Source: Zopfochytrium polystomum (taxonomy: Eukaryota > Chytridiomycota > Chytridiomycetes > Chytridiales > Chytridiaceae). Taken from it: a stretch of 64,000 bases of DNA. Position numbers and translations under genes: made by a program. The stretch spans positions 62,001 to 126,000 of the forward strand of contig JAIVFJ010000168.1 of the NCBI GenBank assembly GCA_025765615.1, read 5' to 3'. This document shows, in pieces, positions 1 through 11,062 of this stretch; position 1 is the first letter of the stretch; each line of letters opens with the position of its first letter. The notes below the pieces were generated by a model that was not told the origin of the DNA, ran no database searches, and saw nothing but the letters and a program-made list of their open reading frames with translations.

Positions 1-1980
1 CTCTTCTTCTCGAATGTCAAATCAGGCGGAATCTTTAAACTTCGCATGCAGTTTTCCGAGGCGTTCGATCAAGTACCGCCGCAAGTCACGTTCCTCACGG
101 TCCCGTTTCATCCAAACGGTAATTGCTCCATGGTCTTCTTCGACAATTTTTTTTTGATCCAGTCTGAAACTGATTGAGCTGCTTCTGTTTTTCCTCCGTG
201 TTTCACTTCTCACTCATGCACAGTTGAAATGGAAACCGGTCGACCGTGCTGGGCTGCGCTGGACGACCTTGACGAGTGGGATCCTGACCTGTCGATTGTC
301 GGGATGCTGACGTCGCTGCAGGTAGTCCACTGCAATTTATGCTAAAGCGTTAGGACTTTTCATCTGATGTGCGACGGGCAATTGTGCCAAAAAAAAAGTT
401 TCTCCTGGCGAATCCGACACCGTCGAACGCCGTCAACGACGCTGCCTGCAGCATCTTTTTGCAGTCTCCCCGGCTGTACGACCAGCTTGCCCGGGACTGC
501 GTGCTCGCGAGCCAGCGTGTGGAAGGTTTGAACAAGGAGAGGGTCGAAACCTGGAATGTGTTTTGCTTTCATACACCGATGAAGCGCTGAACACTAACAG
601 TTGAACTGAATGCTTCCGTTTGCTCCCACCCTTCCCTCCTAAACCCAGCCGGATTACAAGCATACCCCGAAGATGCGACGGCGCTGCCGCTGTCGTCGAT
701 CGCTGCAGGTGGAGACAACTCGCGCCCGCTGGCAGCGCCGGCCCCGCCACCACCGACGACGGCGCAAAAGGCAAAAGTCCACAAACTGTCGTTCATGGAC
801 TACTACAGCTACTGGCGGGACGTGGCCACGTCGATGCCGGTTGCGCCTGGTGCGTTTTTTTTGGGGGGGGGGGAGGGGGGGAAGTTGATGGGGAAGGGCG
901 ACGTGTTGTTGGATACTTGAGGAGTGTCTGCGGCCGCAGAATAGGTACTTTGCATCTTTGAGCGCAACGAACTAATTTTTTTTTTATAATTCCCTTTGGG
1001 TACCGGCAGCGCACTCCAAGAGCTTCGGCGACACGTTCCGGCCGACGGCGGCGAACCACCGCGGCAGCGTTTCCGAGAAGGAGGTCTGTGTCTTTCTCGT
1101 TTGGCGGGGTCGCGGTCTTTTTTGAAAGTTCTCCCATCACTCGCTCACGGCGTCACTCACTCACCCACCCACTCTTTAAAAAAAAACAAACTCGCAAACA
1201 AAATCGCAATGTGGAAATTGATTTTTCGTATTACCCATTTACCCTCCCGATCGTCTTAGCTTGCGGAGATGGTGGAACGGCAAGTAAAATTTTCCACTTT
1301 TTTCAGTTTCTCTTTTGTCACCTTGCTTCTATTTTTGTTTCAGCTTTGGGACGGAGTCTCCCGGTGTCTTTAGTTCGCGACGCAGTTCTTAGACTCACAA
1401 CACCCACCCAACACACAAAACCTGAAAACCAAAAAAACAAAAACAAAATGCAACAACGACCACCCCACCCAGCCAACGCACGCTCTGGTACGGCAACTTC
1501 AAACCCTCCAAGCCGCCGACCTCCCACTCCCGCGGCGCTGCGACACCAAAGTCCAACGTCGCCCTGTACCGCAAAGTCTACAGCATCCCCACCCCGGCAA
1601 TGCCCCCACCCGCGTCCCCACCCCCGCCGCTGTTGCCGCCGCCGCCATCCCTGCCGCCCCTGCCGCCCCTCCCCGCCCAGCACATCCCCGCCGCCGCACT
1701 CTCGCCGCTCTTGCCGCCGACGGCGGGGTCCGCGAGGTCCGGGACCGCGGAGACGGCAGCCGTGCAGGTCGAGTCGGTCGGAGGCAGCGCGTTGAGCGTT
1801 GCGCGTGCCGACGCGGGAGGCGCGGTGGAGCGCTGTTTGAGCAGTGGTGCTGTCGGTGGTGGCGGTGGTGAAGGTGGAGATGGTGTCGGCGGGGGCGCGG
1901 GCGGCAGCGGAGGCGAGGATGGGTGGGAGGCAGAGGCCGAGGGGTTGGTGGACTGGGCGGTCGAGCTGCCGAACGATTGA
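1..1980 (+). CDS. Ubiquitin-conjugating enzyme E2 (UBE2U-like), 5' end outside window
   Basis: Exons read as <1-118, 224-321, 399-525, 649-849, 1010-1083, 1260-1283, 1344-1363 and 1473-1980; all phases agree and all introns are GT-AG. The first exon shows the E2 core (FKLRMQF, then PPQVTF and the HPN signature). The next continues as V-x-M-E-T-G-R-P-C, placing the catalytic cysteine at 247-249; then comes SLQ and the LLANPTPSNAVN stretch typical of the helix after the active site. E2 enzymes accept ubiquitin from E1 on this Cys and pass it to substrates with E3s. The spacing around Cys (GRPC...LDDLDEW) is closest to what is known of UBE2U. A long Pro/Gly-rich C-terminal extension, beyond the usual ~150-aa fold, has no recognised domain. 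An ACTAAT branch-like site sits at 971-976. Two exons are only 24 and 20 nt. The E2 call is firm; the small exons are inferred from phase. Confidence 0.85.
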
Positions 1981-2647
1981 GGAGACTTTTCATTTGCGAC
2001 AAGAAAGGGCACAGGGCAAAAATGACAGGGGATTCAAATTATGCAGGGAACTGAGAGATTTGAACGGACAAAGAAAAGCCTGCGGGTCTGCCAAGCCCAC
2101 AGAAGGACGAACGTTTGTTCCTTTGGTGCGTAAAAGGTTTTCGAAGTGGAGGGAGGCATTGATTCGCCCGACAACGACAAAAGAGAAAACAGGCGGGGTT
2201 CGCACCCGCTATTTTCGAGAGCACTGCGAGCCCCATTGGGAGCGCTGTAGGCCACCCTTCCAAACCCAGCTGAGATATGAAAATGGCTGGTGTAAGCAAC
2301 GAAGAAGGGAGAAGTGTCAACAAAGTTTAACTGAAAACAAGAGAACATAATAACAACTTGAAAAGTTCATCTGGGAAATGGTCATAGAGTTCCCGAATTC
2401 ATGCAGCTCGTGTTGGCAGTCGTTGAGCTTCTGTGCTGAATGCGATAGCCAAACTTGGAATACGAATCCGTGATTCCAAATCCATGACAGGTGGCAATGT
2501 TCGCAGATTGAGAGAACAGGAAGAGGAAAAACCGCCACTCCTCCTCGGTTCAAGCAGCGTGCTTTCTCCCACTTGCAAGGGACTTCGGGAAAGCACCAAA
2601 TACACACAAGAAGTAATCGCAATTAACCTGCAGGAAGCAGGTTACTA
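1981..2647. other. Intergenic, decayed tRNA-like arm
   Basis: No coding region is supported. On the minus strand 2190-2265 has a good T-arm-like hairpin (GCGGG stem around TGCGAAC) but no matching acceptor or D arm, so it is at most a tRNA relic. Confidence 0.4.
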
Positions 2648-2729
2648 CGACAACGGCAGGGATCGAACCTACGCGGGGAAACCCCAACAAATTTCAAGTC
2701 TGTCGCCTTAACCACTCGGCCACGTTGTC
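2648..2729 (-). tRNA. tRNA-Ser(UGA)
   Basis: The minus strand folds as a class II tRNA. The 7-bp acceptor is GACAACG/CGTTGTC (2723-2729 with 2649-2655) and the discriminator is G. The D arm contains GGCCGAGTGGTTAAGGC; the anticodon stem ACAGA/TTTGT (one G-U pair) surrounds loop CTTGAAA; the variable arm is long; the T loop is TTCGATC. The anticodon TGA is at 2694-2696 (complement). There is no intron. This is a textbook serine tRNA and should be functional. Confidence 0.93.
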
Positions 2730-4588
2730 GGTGAATAATGCGTACGTGATGCGCACTAAGTTCTGCATACTTTGTTGGGGCTCCTTTAATGAAAGCCTCC
2801 ATCACCCGTTTTGAACAGAAGTATTGCTTTGCTCTGAGTGTTGACAATTTCTTCAGTTGGCCTACGCTCATACCACTTTCAAACCGCTCAATTTGGCCTC
2901 CCCCGCCCTCTGACTGCCTAACATAGAAAGCAAACGCTCGCAGAGAGCTTTCGCACAAAAGATTCGAAGCTTGGTGGCAGACTGGTCAAGCTTGATACGC
3001 TCACGAAAGGGTAAATGCGATCGAAGGGTTCTGTAGGGAAAAACGCGAAAAATTAAAAAAAAAAAAAAAAGTGTGGAACCGTGGTACCCCTTGCTCCTGG
3101 TCCCCACTTAGAAAGTAAAATAGGATGTGTTGGGAGCGTGACTGCCGAGAAGACAGCCGGCAAGCTTCAAGTCAATAAAGCCCAGTTTATCTTCAGCAAA
3201 GCCATAGGATAGGGTTTCATGAGCCCACATGGGCCGCACAGGGAACAGGACAGGCACAACTCGCCCGTCCGCTGCCTCTGTAGAGAGACTGCTTCACCTC
3301 TGATAGGTGAAGCAACAGACATACTTTGTCTTTGGCCTGCAGTCTCAACCTTCTCTGTCACCCACAGGGTATCCCCTTCATGGGGCCAGTAGCACAGCAG
3401 ATGGGTGAGAGACAGGTGCTCTGCCTGTCCCCCACAGTCATCTCCACTGCGCCAAGGCCCCTTCATGGACCACCCAGATGGCCTCTCTGCCTACAAGTCA
3501 CCAATATCACCCCTTCATGGCGACATATGACAAATCCGCCAGATATAAATAGCCTGACTTGATAGTTGGTTACTCACTTCGCAACTCACCACCTCTGTAA
3601 AAGACTAAGTTACTCGCTGTCACCGTCGCATTCCAAATCGACAAAACAACAAGATGTGCTTTCGAAGTTATCATCAGCATGTGAGTTGGAAGGCAAAAAA
3701 AGTTTTAACTCAAAAACCCAAGTTCATCGCTTAGTCCTCTTGCTTCCCATCTGGTCCTCAGGAGCATTTCATGTCTGAGAACAGTTTCAAAACTGTAACA
3801 AGCATTTGACAAGGACAATCTAGGACAGTTGCTGTTGACAAATTTTTTAGTTTTGGGACAAACAAACCATCGGAGTGAAATGTCATTCATTGCTGCCACA
3901 GATTTTCTGTCAAATCCATTGAAGACTGAAAAGTTATTTTAGTTGATTGTAAATAAGTTTTACCCCAGCATGCGTTGCACCAAATTATCCATTTTGCAAG
4001 TTTTTCCAAATTTTTGGAGTTTCAGACATAAATTCAAAATTAAATGATCTAGACCTTTGTGAAAAGTCCCCTTTGCAGTAGCATAGTGCCTTGCACTTCT
4101 TCTTAGATCATATCAAGTTTCATTACAAAATGTTGAGAATTGGCAGAGTTCACCTAAGTGACTTATTCGACCTGACACCTGAAAAGGACGCCCTGCTCAA
4201 TTAGGAATATGTGAAGAGAAGAGGTGTCTGTCTAAGGCTGGGGAGAGGTTGCTGGACTTCTAGGCTGGGAGGTTACCGAATGAAGGGTGTGCCGGGTTGA
4301 CAATGCTTCTGTTATGTCTATTGTCAGTGAGGTACCAACCGCTGGGAATCATAACCATGTCACAACATGACACTTCAATCCTAACACAGCCCGCGGCCGT
4401 TCACCGGCGCCGACGACGAACTAGCGTCCGGCTCCAATATCTGAAGTCAATCTACCCTGCCGGCAGCCGTTTGAAAGACTTGGATGCGAGTGATCGAGTG
4501 TCCGGTGAGTTGCTTTACTCGAGAAATACAGCGAGGGGTTCATCAACTTGCGAATATATTTTGTTTTAAGTTCAGTCCCTCCTTCAGC
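2730..4588. other. Intergenic, no gene recognised
   Basis: AT-richer than its surroundings, with stops in all frames. An AATAAA-type motif is at 3173 and a TATAAAT motif near 3543, but their order does not make a credible LTR. The last ~100 bases resemble the 3' flanks of the other two family copies (shared TTACTCGAG-like motif), so they probably belong to the 3' UTR of the gene at 4589. Confidence 0.4.
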
Positions 4589-5461
4589 TCACACCTTCGC
4601 CACAGTCCCGCCGTGTCCGTGGAACTCAAACTCGCAGTTGGACTGGGCGGGAGGCACGACCGCCACGTCAAACACGATCGCGCCACCCTCGCCCGCCGGC
4701 CTGCCCAGTGGCTTGCCGTCGCTGCCCAGCACGTACGACAGCACGCCGGCCTCACCGTCCGGGCCGGCAAACACGGGCCCAGGGCTCGGGTCCATGATCA
4801 GCGTGCCCTCGTAGTTGTCCTCAAAGTGCTGCTGGCAGTGGAACACCTGAGTCGACGCGCCCGTGAACGTCGCGGCCGTCTTGAGCCGCCCCGTCGCGGC
4901 GTCGAGCTCCAGCCACCGGCCCGTTCCGATGTTTTGGATCCCGCCGATCCCGTGGCCCTTGGCGTGCGAGGGGAACAGGACGAGCTGGCGCTGGAACCCG
5001 TCGGGGATCTCGTTGAGGGGCTTCTTGTCAAAGGTGTCGTTGGGGTTCGGGTATTTTGGTGCGAGGCGAACATCGAGGGTGTCCTGGTTGTTGGGTTGGG
5101 GAGAAAGCAAGTGAGCGCAGCCCAACAAGCCAAAACCATAAAAAGAAGGGTCCTCTGACCTTTGAAACCTCGAGGGTCAAGTCATCATTGAATTTCTTGT
5201 TTGAGTTAGGGGAGATCGTGAATCGGAGCTTGCTTTCCAGTAAAAGAAAGCAAAGAAGCGTGTCAGCGGTCTTTCGAACGAGTTCGAATGAGTACGTTGC
5301 TGGCACCGAAGGTGTGGAAAGAAAGACCCATACGGCGAGAACGCTGCAGCGGGAGGGCGTTCGGCAGGCGGAGGCCACGGGGTGGAGTGAAGGCGGGAGG
5401 GTGGGGCGTCATAACCCAGCCAGTCTTACGTGATGTAATCGATGTCGAGATCGTTGGACAT
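4589..5461 (-). CDS. Tandem-family protein, copy 1 (function unknown)
   Basis: Three exons, complement of 5430-5461, 5160-5232 and 4589-5083, give 199 aa with intact phases. Exon 1 encodes only MSNDLDIDYIT; exon 2 (73 nt) holds KLRFTISPNSN; exon 3 holds the conserved body (EIPDGFQRQL, GHGIGGIQNIGTGRWLEL, NYEGTLIMDPSPGP) and the CEFEF...GGTVAKV end. There is no signal peptide or membrane segment, so a cytosolic protein is likely. I do not recognise the family. The pattern GIxNxxTGRxLELDxxTGRL is faintly like a beta-trefoil (ricin/fascin-type) repeat, which is only a guess. It is one of three intact minus-strand copies spaced 3-4 kb apart, separated from copy 2 by a Tc1 element. Confidence 0.8.
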
Positions 5462-5787
5462 TCTTCGGCAGGTGGGAGGGCGAGGATGTTTGCGTTAAAG
5501 GGGCTGATGGCGATCGAGATACAGGGCGAGCGATATAGAGACAGACAGAGACACCCCCAATATGGTTTACAGTATGCAGTAGCCCCTTGTTGACAAGGTG
5601 GCACTTTCCAGATGCACAGGGACAAAAGATCATACCCAACGACAGCACACTAATAAAACCTTCCTCAATTCTCAATGTCTCGCAATGAAATTTCGGTCAG
5701 TCGTTGAAGATTTATCGGGCATTATGTCAGTGAAATTATTCAGGGTCATGCTGCCTCAGGTTCAATTGATATTGTCGGCTACGTGTG
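5462..5787. other. 5' flank of copy 1
   Basis: Probable promoter region of the minus-strand gene ending at 5461. No TATA motif or further gene is evident, and the Tc1 element begins at its right edge. Confidence 0.35.
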
Positions 5788-7193
5788 CAGTGGCTCACAA
5801 AATTGGGCCAATGTTTTCAAGGTTGGGCTGGCAAATGCAAGTACAGCTGCAATAACAAAGATATGCCTGTGAGATTTGCAGGGCCAACAATCCTGTATAT
5901 GAAGAAGATGTACACGAATTTTCATTTGTTTGCCATTGCAATTGCACGATCTGCGCACTTGCAATGATTGGCGATCCATTGGCCCAATTTTGTGGATGCA
6001 TCATGGAAAAATACAAATCAAATGATTTCACTGTCCCATGACCATTTTCCCACGCAATTTTTCCACCAAACAAGAGAATATATAAAGAAAGGAAGATGGG
6101 GCATTGTTGAAAGTGCTCCCACTTGCTCCTGTGTCATCTCCCAATCAATGAAAGCTCTGCCACTCGCAAAAAAAAATAATATGCTCAATCTCATCGACCA
6201 AGGTCTTTCTGGTCACGAAATTGCATCCAGACTGGGTGTAGGACGTTGCACTGTCAATTGAATCTGAAAGAGTGAGTGTCCAGAGGCACCTATCAAACCA
6301 GAAAGCTGCCCAAGCAAGCTAGACACAAGAAGCTCGCTTGGACTTCGCTCGAAAATTTGAAAACTCAACTGTTGAGGGTTTGGTCTGACAAGACTAAAAT
6401 CAACATGGAAGGCTCAGATGGCATGACTTACGCTTGGAGAATCCCAGGAAAACTACTGCAAGAGCGACACATACAACCCACCAAGAATTTTGGCAGTGGT
6501 CCCCAGATGGTTTGGGGTGCTATGACCTCAGGACTGGAGTGCTGCAAATGTCTTTTGTAGAAGGAATAATGGTCTTGGAACAATGTGTGACAATTCTGGA
6601 AATTAGTCTTATCCCCAGTCTGGATGAAATGGGAATTGATCCGGCAGGAATCACCTTTCTGCGAGACAATGTCCCCAAGCACTCATCAAAATACACCAAG
6701 GGTTGGCTGGAAGAGCAAGGATTTCATTGTGTTGAGTGACCAGCTCTATCTCCAGACCTGAAACCTATCAACCGTCTGTGGAGATATTTGAAAACTCAGC
6801 TGAATTCCTATGAAAGACATCGAAGATCCTATGCAGAGCTCCAAGAGCGAATCTGCAGCCAGTGGAGGCAAATTCCCCCTGAAGTTTGCCAGAACTTGAT
6901 TGAAAGAATGCCTAGAAGGATTGCTGCTGTGATTGCAGCAGGTGGGGGTCACACTACATACTGCATAAAAAATTTCGTTGGACACCCACAAAATTGGGCC
7001 AATGGTGCAGCACACTTCCTTTGCCTCTTTCTTGCGCAATTCAAAAGCTGGAAGAATGAAGTTTTATGAGCAGTTTAGTCTACCGCAAGGCAACATTTGC
7101 TGAATTTCTCAAATTTTATGATGGTCTTATGCATGTGTGACAGCACTCAGCAGCACAACGTTCAAAACATTGAACCAATTTTGTGAGTCACTG
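5788..7193 (+). mobile_element. Tc1/mariner transposon, degenerate
   Basis: Terminal inverted repeats cagtggctcacaaaattgg (5788-5806) and its near-perfect complement (7175-7193) bound about 1.4 kb; TA follows the right end. Broken plus-strand frames encode a Tc1-type transposase: an N-terminal helix-turn-helix (DQGLSGHEIASRLGVGRCTV, about 6194-6260), the catalytic region with FLRDNVPKHSSK (about 6655-6690), then a stop codon where a Trp normally stands, SPDLKPINRLW in place of the canonical SPDLNPIENLW, and a C-terminal helix region. The third catalytic acidic residue is replaced by Asn, so the element is dead. The motif CACAAAATTGGGCCAATG also recurs inside the element, pointing to nested or rearranged ends. 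Confidence 0.85.
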
Positions 7194-7661
7194 TAAAACA
7201 CTCAGATACGGAACGATCCCTGCTGCTTTCTGAAGCACTTGTGCTTCCTTACACAGCCAAAAGGATAAAACAGTGACAAAATGATACTTAATGATATTTA
7301 AATGGTGCAAGAGCCCGACTGTTGGCTTAGTATTTTGGATCAGGCTCCCAAATCAGAACCACGAAAAGTGGAAAGTTGGTGCTTGTGCGGTCAAAGCTCG
7401 AAAAAAAAACCAATCCAGAGCGATTTCACCAAGCAACAAGCAAAGCTGAATAAAAGAGACTCACGATATTGAAAAAAAAAGAAGCAGTTTGATTTAAAAT
7501 GTCTGCAATCAATATCCATGAAAATTTCTCCAATTTGTGACAATTGGTTTCTCCAACTTCCAGCAACTACTGTAAATGACACAGAGCAGTAGATCTTACT
7601 GTCACAATATCAACTATTGTCCTCTATCATTTCTTATTGATCCTACCCCTTGCAGCTCAGG
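7194..7661. other. Intergenic between two Tc1 remnants
   Basis: AT-rich, with no coding potential or RNA structure that I can support. Confidence 0.4.
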
Positions 7662-7915
7662 TACAGTGGCTCAAACAATTGTGCCAACCCCTCCCAAGCG
7701 CACTAGCAAAGGTTTCTTCTTGAAATTCAGTGTGCTTGCCAATGTCAAACTTGGAACTTCGCAAACAAATCAGGAAAGAAAGGAGGAATTTTCCAGCTGA
7801 AATTCGCAGAAATTTGGTTGAAAGTATGCCTCGGAGGACCGCAGCAGTCATTGAGCCAAAGGGAGGCAACATGATTACTGAATAAAATTTTCACATCAAC
7901 ACACAAAATTGTGCC
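7662..7915 (+). mobile_element. Internally deleted Tc1/mariner copy
   Basis: It begins with TACAGTGGCTCAAACAATTG, a diverged version of the Tc1 terminal repeat at 5788. The left part is joined directly to the transposase C-terminus (about 7760-7884), whose NLVESMPRRTAAVI matches NLIERMPRRIAAVI of the larger element. Most of the transposase is deleted, as in a MITE-like derivative. The right terminal repeat is not clean because LINE-derived sequence begins at about 7916. Confidence 0.65.
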
Positions 7916-8176
7916 CAGTAAACAGTCTACGCTGAGTGAGTGGAAGGAGTGAATGAAGTGGAGATGTGTGTTTTTGAGTGGTCCTTGTCCCCAACTTGGA
8001 GAGAAAGAGAAAAAACTCTGTTATGAATTATTGATACATAATGATGATATGCACACTGTAATAGTTGCTAGGCAAGCGTGACTGGCACAGGGTAAAAACC
8101 TCTCCTATATTTTCTGCTTGAGCAGAGGAGGAGGAAAGCTGTTGACACTGGGTTTCTGTTCCACTTAATACTCGGA
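7916..8176 (+). mobile_element. 5'-truncated LINE, 3' end only
   Basis: About 260 bp is nearly identical to 47955-48226, which lies directly behind the reverse-transcriptase region of the LINE at 45.3-48.2 kb. Both copies end after the same CTTAATACTCGGAG string. A copy holding only the 3' end is what target-primed reverse transcription with 5' truncation leaves behind. It carries no coding sequence. Confidence 0.75.
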
Positions 8177-8283
8177 GACGCGGGTTATTGAGTGTCTGGT
8201 GGGTTTAACTCGAGGAACAGAGCGTAGCGGGCAAATCAACTTGAGAATGTTTATTTTTTACTTTTAGGCCCTCCTCCTCCTGC

Positions 8284-9457
8284 TCACACTTTCGGGACCG
8301 TCCCACCGAACCCATTGAACTCAAACTCGCAGTTGTATTGCGAGGGCGGCACGACTGCCACGTCAAAAACGACAACGCCACCCTCGCCCGCCGGCCTGGC
8401 CAGCGGGTTGCCGTCGCTGCCCAGCACGTACGACAGCAAGCCGGCATCGCCGTCCGGGCCAACAAACACGGGCCCCGGGCTCGGGTCCATGATCAGCGTG
8501 CCCTCGTAGTTGTCGCGAAAGTGGCGCGCGCAGTGAAAGATCTGCGGCGGCGCGCCCGTGAACGTCGCGGCCGTCTTGAGCCGCCCCGACGCCTCGTCGA
8601 GCTCCAGCCATCGGCCCGTCCCGATGTTTTGGATCCCGCCGATCCCGTGGCCTTTGGCGTGCGAAGGGAAGAGGAAGAGCTGGCGCTGGAAGCCGTCCGG
8701 GATCTCGTTGAGTTGCGACCGTCGGTAGGTGCGGCCATCTGGGAACTTTGGCGCTAGGCGAACCTCGAAGGTATCCTGGAGAGAGCATGGGGGGAAGGGA
8801 AGTCAGTGAGCGAAGCCCCGTAAATCACACGGGTCCTCTGACCTTGGCAACCTCGAGGTTCAAGTCGTCATTGAATTTCTCGTCGGAGTTGGGGGAGATC
8901 GTGAATCGCAGCTTGCTATCCAATGCAGGCCAAAAAAGCGTGTCAGCGTTCTTTTGATGGAGCTCGGACGCTTTGGCTCAGCTACCACAGCTGCGACCGG
9001 AGGTGCGGAAAGAAAGACAGGGGGCCGAGCTGTCCTGGAGCAAGGTGGGCAAGGACGATCGGCAGGGAAGCCACGGGGAGGAGTCGGGTGGGCATTACGC
9101 AGTTAGCCTTACGTGATGTATTCTATGTCGAGATTGCGGGACATTGTCAAGCAGGCGGGTGGGGCGAGAGGCGAGGAAAGAGGACGTCGGCGCTGATGGC
9201 GCTGATGGCGTGCGGTGGCTGGGATGAGAGAGAGCGAGAGAGAGATAGAGAGAGCGAGAGAGAGATAGAGAGAGAGAGCGACAGACAGAGGGAGAGACAG
9301 AGACAGGAGGGAGGGGAAAGACACTCCCTTCCACTTTCGAGGTAACTGACGCTTTTGGGGGCATTCGAGGTCGTGAGGAGGGAAGCCGCGGGAGAAGTGC
9401 AGATAGGGGAGAGGGCTAGCCTTACGTGATGTAATCGATGTCGAGATCGTCGGACAT
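8284..9457 (-). CDS. Tandem-family protein, copy 2 (function unknown)
   Basis: Exon 3 (8284-8775) and exon 2 (8843-8915, 73 nt) match copies 1 and 3 in length, phase and splice sites. Two alternative first exons fit equally: 9113-9144 (MSRNLDIEYIT) and 9426-9457 (MSDDLDIDYIT), each 32 nt and followed by GTAAGG. The protein is 198 aa with either. The body keeps GHGIGGIQNIGTGRWLEL, NYEGTLIMDPSPGP and CEFEFNGFGGT, ending in PKV rather than AKV. No signal peptide is seen and the function is unrecognised. The double first exon could mean alternative promoters or an incomplete duplication. Confidence 0.8.
9223..9302. repeat. (GA)n-rich microsatellite
   Basis: An interrupted GAGA tract lies between the two candidate first exons of copy 2. 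It may have mediated the exon duplication or serve as a promoter element; neither is shown by sequence. Confidence 0.8.
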
Positions 9458-9636
9458 TGTCGAAGCTGGATAGAGTAAATTGATCGGTGGTGGCACACTT
9501 TTGAAGCGAATGTTGACGCTCTTCAATCCCTCTATCAAACTTGGGAACTCTTTTTCTTTCTAGTCCCTTCTTATGCCGAAGCTTCTATTTCTAGTTCCTC
9601 CCTTCTGCACAATCGTCCAGCTCGCGCCACACCTTC

Positions 9637-9766
9637 GCCACCGTCCCGCCGTGCCCTTGGAACAAGCCAGAGACGGAAGATGGCCCTCTGAACCTTGGCA
9701 ACCTCGAGGGTCAAGTCATCATTGAACTTCTCTTTAGAGTTGGGCGAGATTGAGAATCGGAGCTTG
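9637..9766 (-). pseudogene. Tandem-family fourth copy, collapsed
   Basis: An intact-looking exon 2 (9694-9766, 73 nt, KLRFSISPNS... region) is followed almost directly by the last few codons of exon 3 (about 9637-9660). The usual stop TGA is changed to TGG, and nearly all of exon 3 is deleted. No first exon is recognisable upstream. A diverged 3' flank shared with the other copies continues to about 9540. Confidence 0.75.
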
Positions 9767-10483
9767 CTATCAAGTACAGGGAAAAGAAGCGAGTTAGTGC
9801 TCTTATTAAAGGAGCGCGTATTTGCAAGTTTGGCCGTGGATGGAGCGGTCGAGGAGGCTCAGCTGCCACAGTCGGCACCGAAGGTGCGGAAAGAATGACA
9901 CACTAGCAGCGCCCGTGGACACTGGGCTTTGGCTCACGACAGACAAGGGAAGCTGCGGCAGGAGCCAGCAAGCGACGCCATCCAGCAAAAGAGTCAACAC
10001 CAGGTAAACCCAACTTCGCTCCCCTACAAATGAATATTTGCTTTCCAGTTCGCGATAGCTGGGTCATTCCCGTGTGTCGCTTTCAAGCTCTCTTTCTCTT
10101 TCACGCAGAACGCAACTCGTAAAGGACACCAATGAGCATCGCCTAAGTGCCCCATAAAAAGGCTGGGGTGGACACGCCAGTCACTTCCCACGTTGAGTTC
10201 CTTTTGACTTTGATTCGAGCCCCCAATCGCCCCTTTCTTGACGGTCAGCGACGGCCAGCGACGGCCAGCGACGGTCGCCGTCGCTGTCCGGCCTTCACCG
10301 GCGGTGACGAATCGTCGATCGGGCTGTGTTTTAAATCAATGTAGCCTGCTTTATCTCTCCGCCGAGCCGATTGAAAAATTTGGGGTGCGGGTGGTCCAGT
10401 CTCTGGTTGAGTTTTACTCGAGAAGCCGGGTGTAGCGGGCACAATGAACTTGTGAACCATTTATTTTTAGTCCCTCCTTCTGC
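9767..10483. other. Intergenic with a 10-bp minisatellite
   Basis: Between the collapsed copy and copy 3. A short tandem array of GACGGYCAGC units (about 3.5 repeats) lies at 10240-10275. The last 100 bases share the 3' flank motif of the family. No gene is seen. Confidence 0.5.
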
Positions 10484-10991
10484 TCACACTTTCGCTACCG
10501 TCCCACCGAACCCATTGAACTCAAACTCGCAGTTCGACTCCGCCGGCGGCACGACCGCCACGTCAAACACGACCGCGCCACCCTCGCCCGACGACCTGCC
10601 CAGCGGCTTGCCGTCGCTGCCCAGCACGTACGACAGGACGCCAGCGCCAGCCTCACCGTCCGGGCCAACAAATACGGGCCCCGGGCTCGGGTCCATGATC
10701 AGCGTGCCCTCGTAGTTGTCAGCAAAATGCTGCTGGCAGTCGAAAACCTGCGTCGGCGCGCCCGTGAAAGTCGCGGCCGTCTTGAGCCGCCCCGTCGCGG
10801 CGTCGAGCTCCAGCCACCGGCCAGTCCCGATGTTTTGGATCCCGCCGATCCCGTGGCCCTTGGCGTGCGAGGGGAAGAGGAAGAGCTGGCGCTGGAAGCC
10901 GTCGGGAATCTCGTTGAGTTGCGACCGTCGGTAGCTGCGGCCGTCAGGGAACTTTGGCGCGAGGCGCACTTCGTGCGTGTCCTATGCGTGG

Positions 10992-11062
<71 letters not shown>

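Noticed and set aside
22..213. 63-codon minus-strand open frame
   Set aside because: It is antisense to the E2 core exon and intron; the plus strand has a clear E2 signature (HPN, catalytic Cys).
3150..3560. Solo LTR
   Set aside because: AATAAA (3173) lies before the TATA-like motif (3543), the wrong order for an LTR, and no terminal repeat pair or target duplication is visible.
9109..9498. Open frames over the GA tract between the first exons of copy 2
   Set aside because: They are produced by the simple repeat (Ser/Leu or Arg/Glu runs) and contain no conserved sequence beyond the two short exons.
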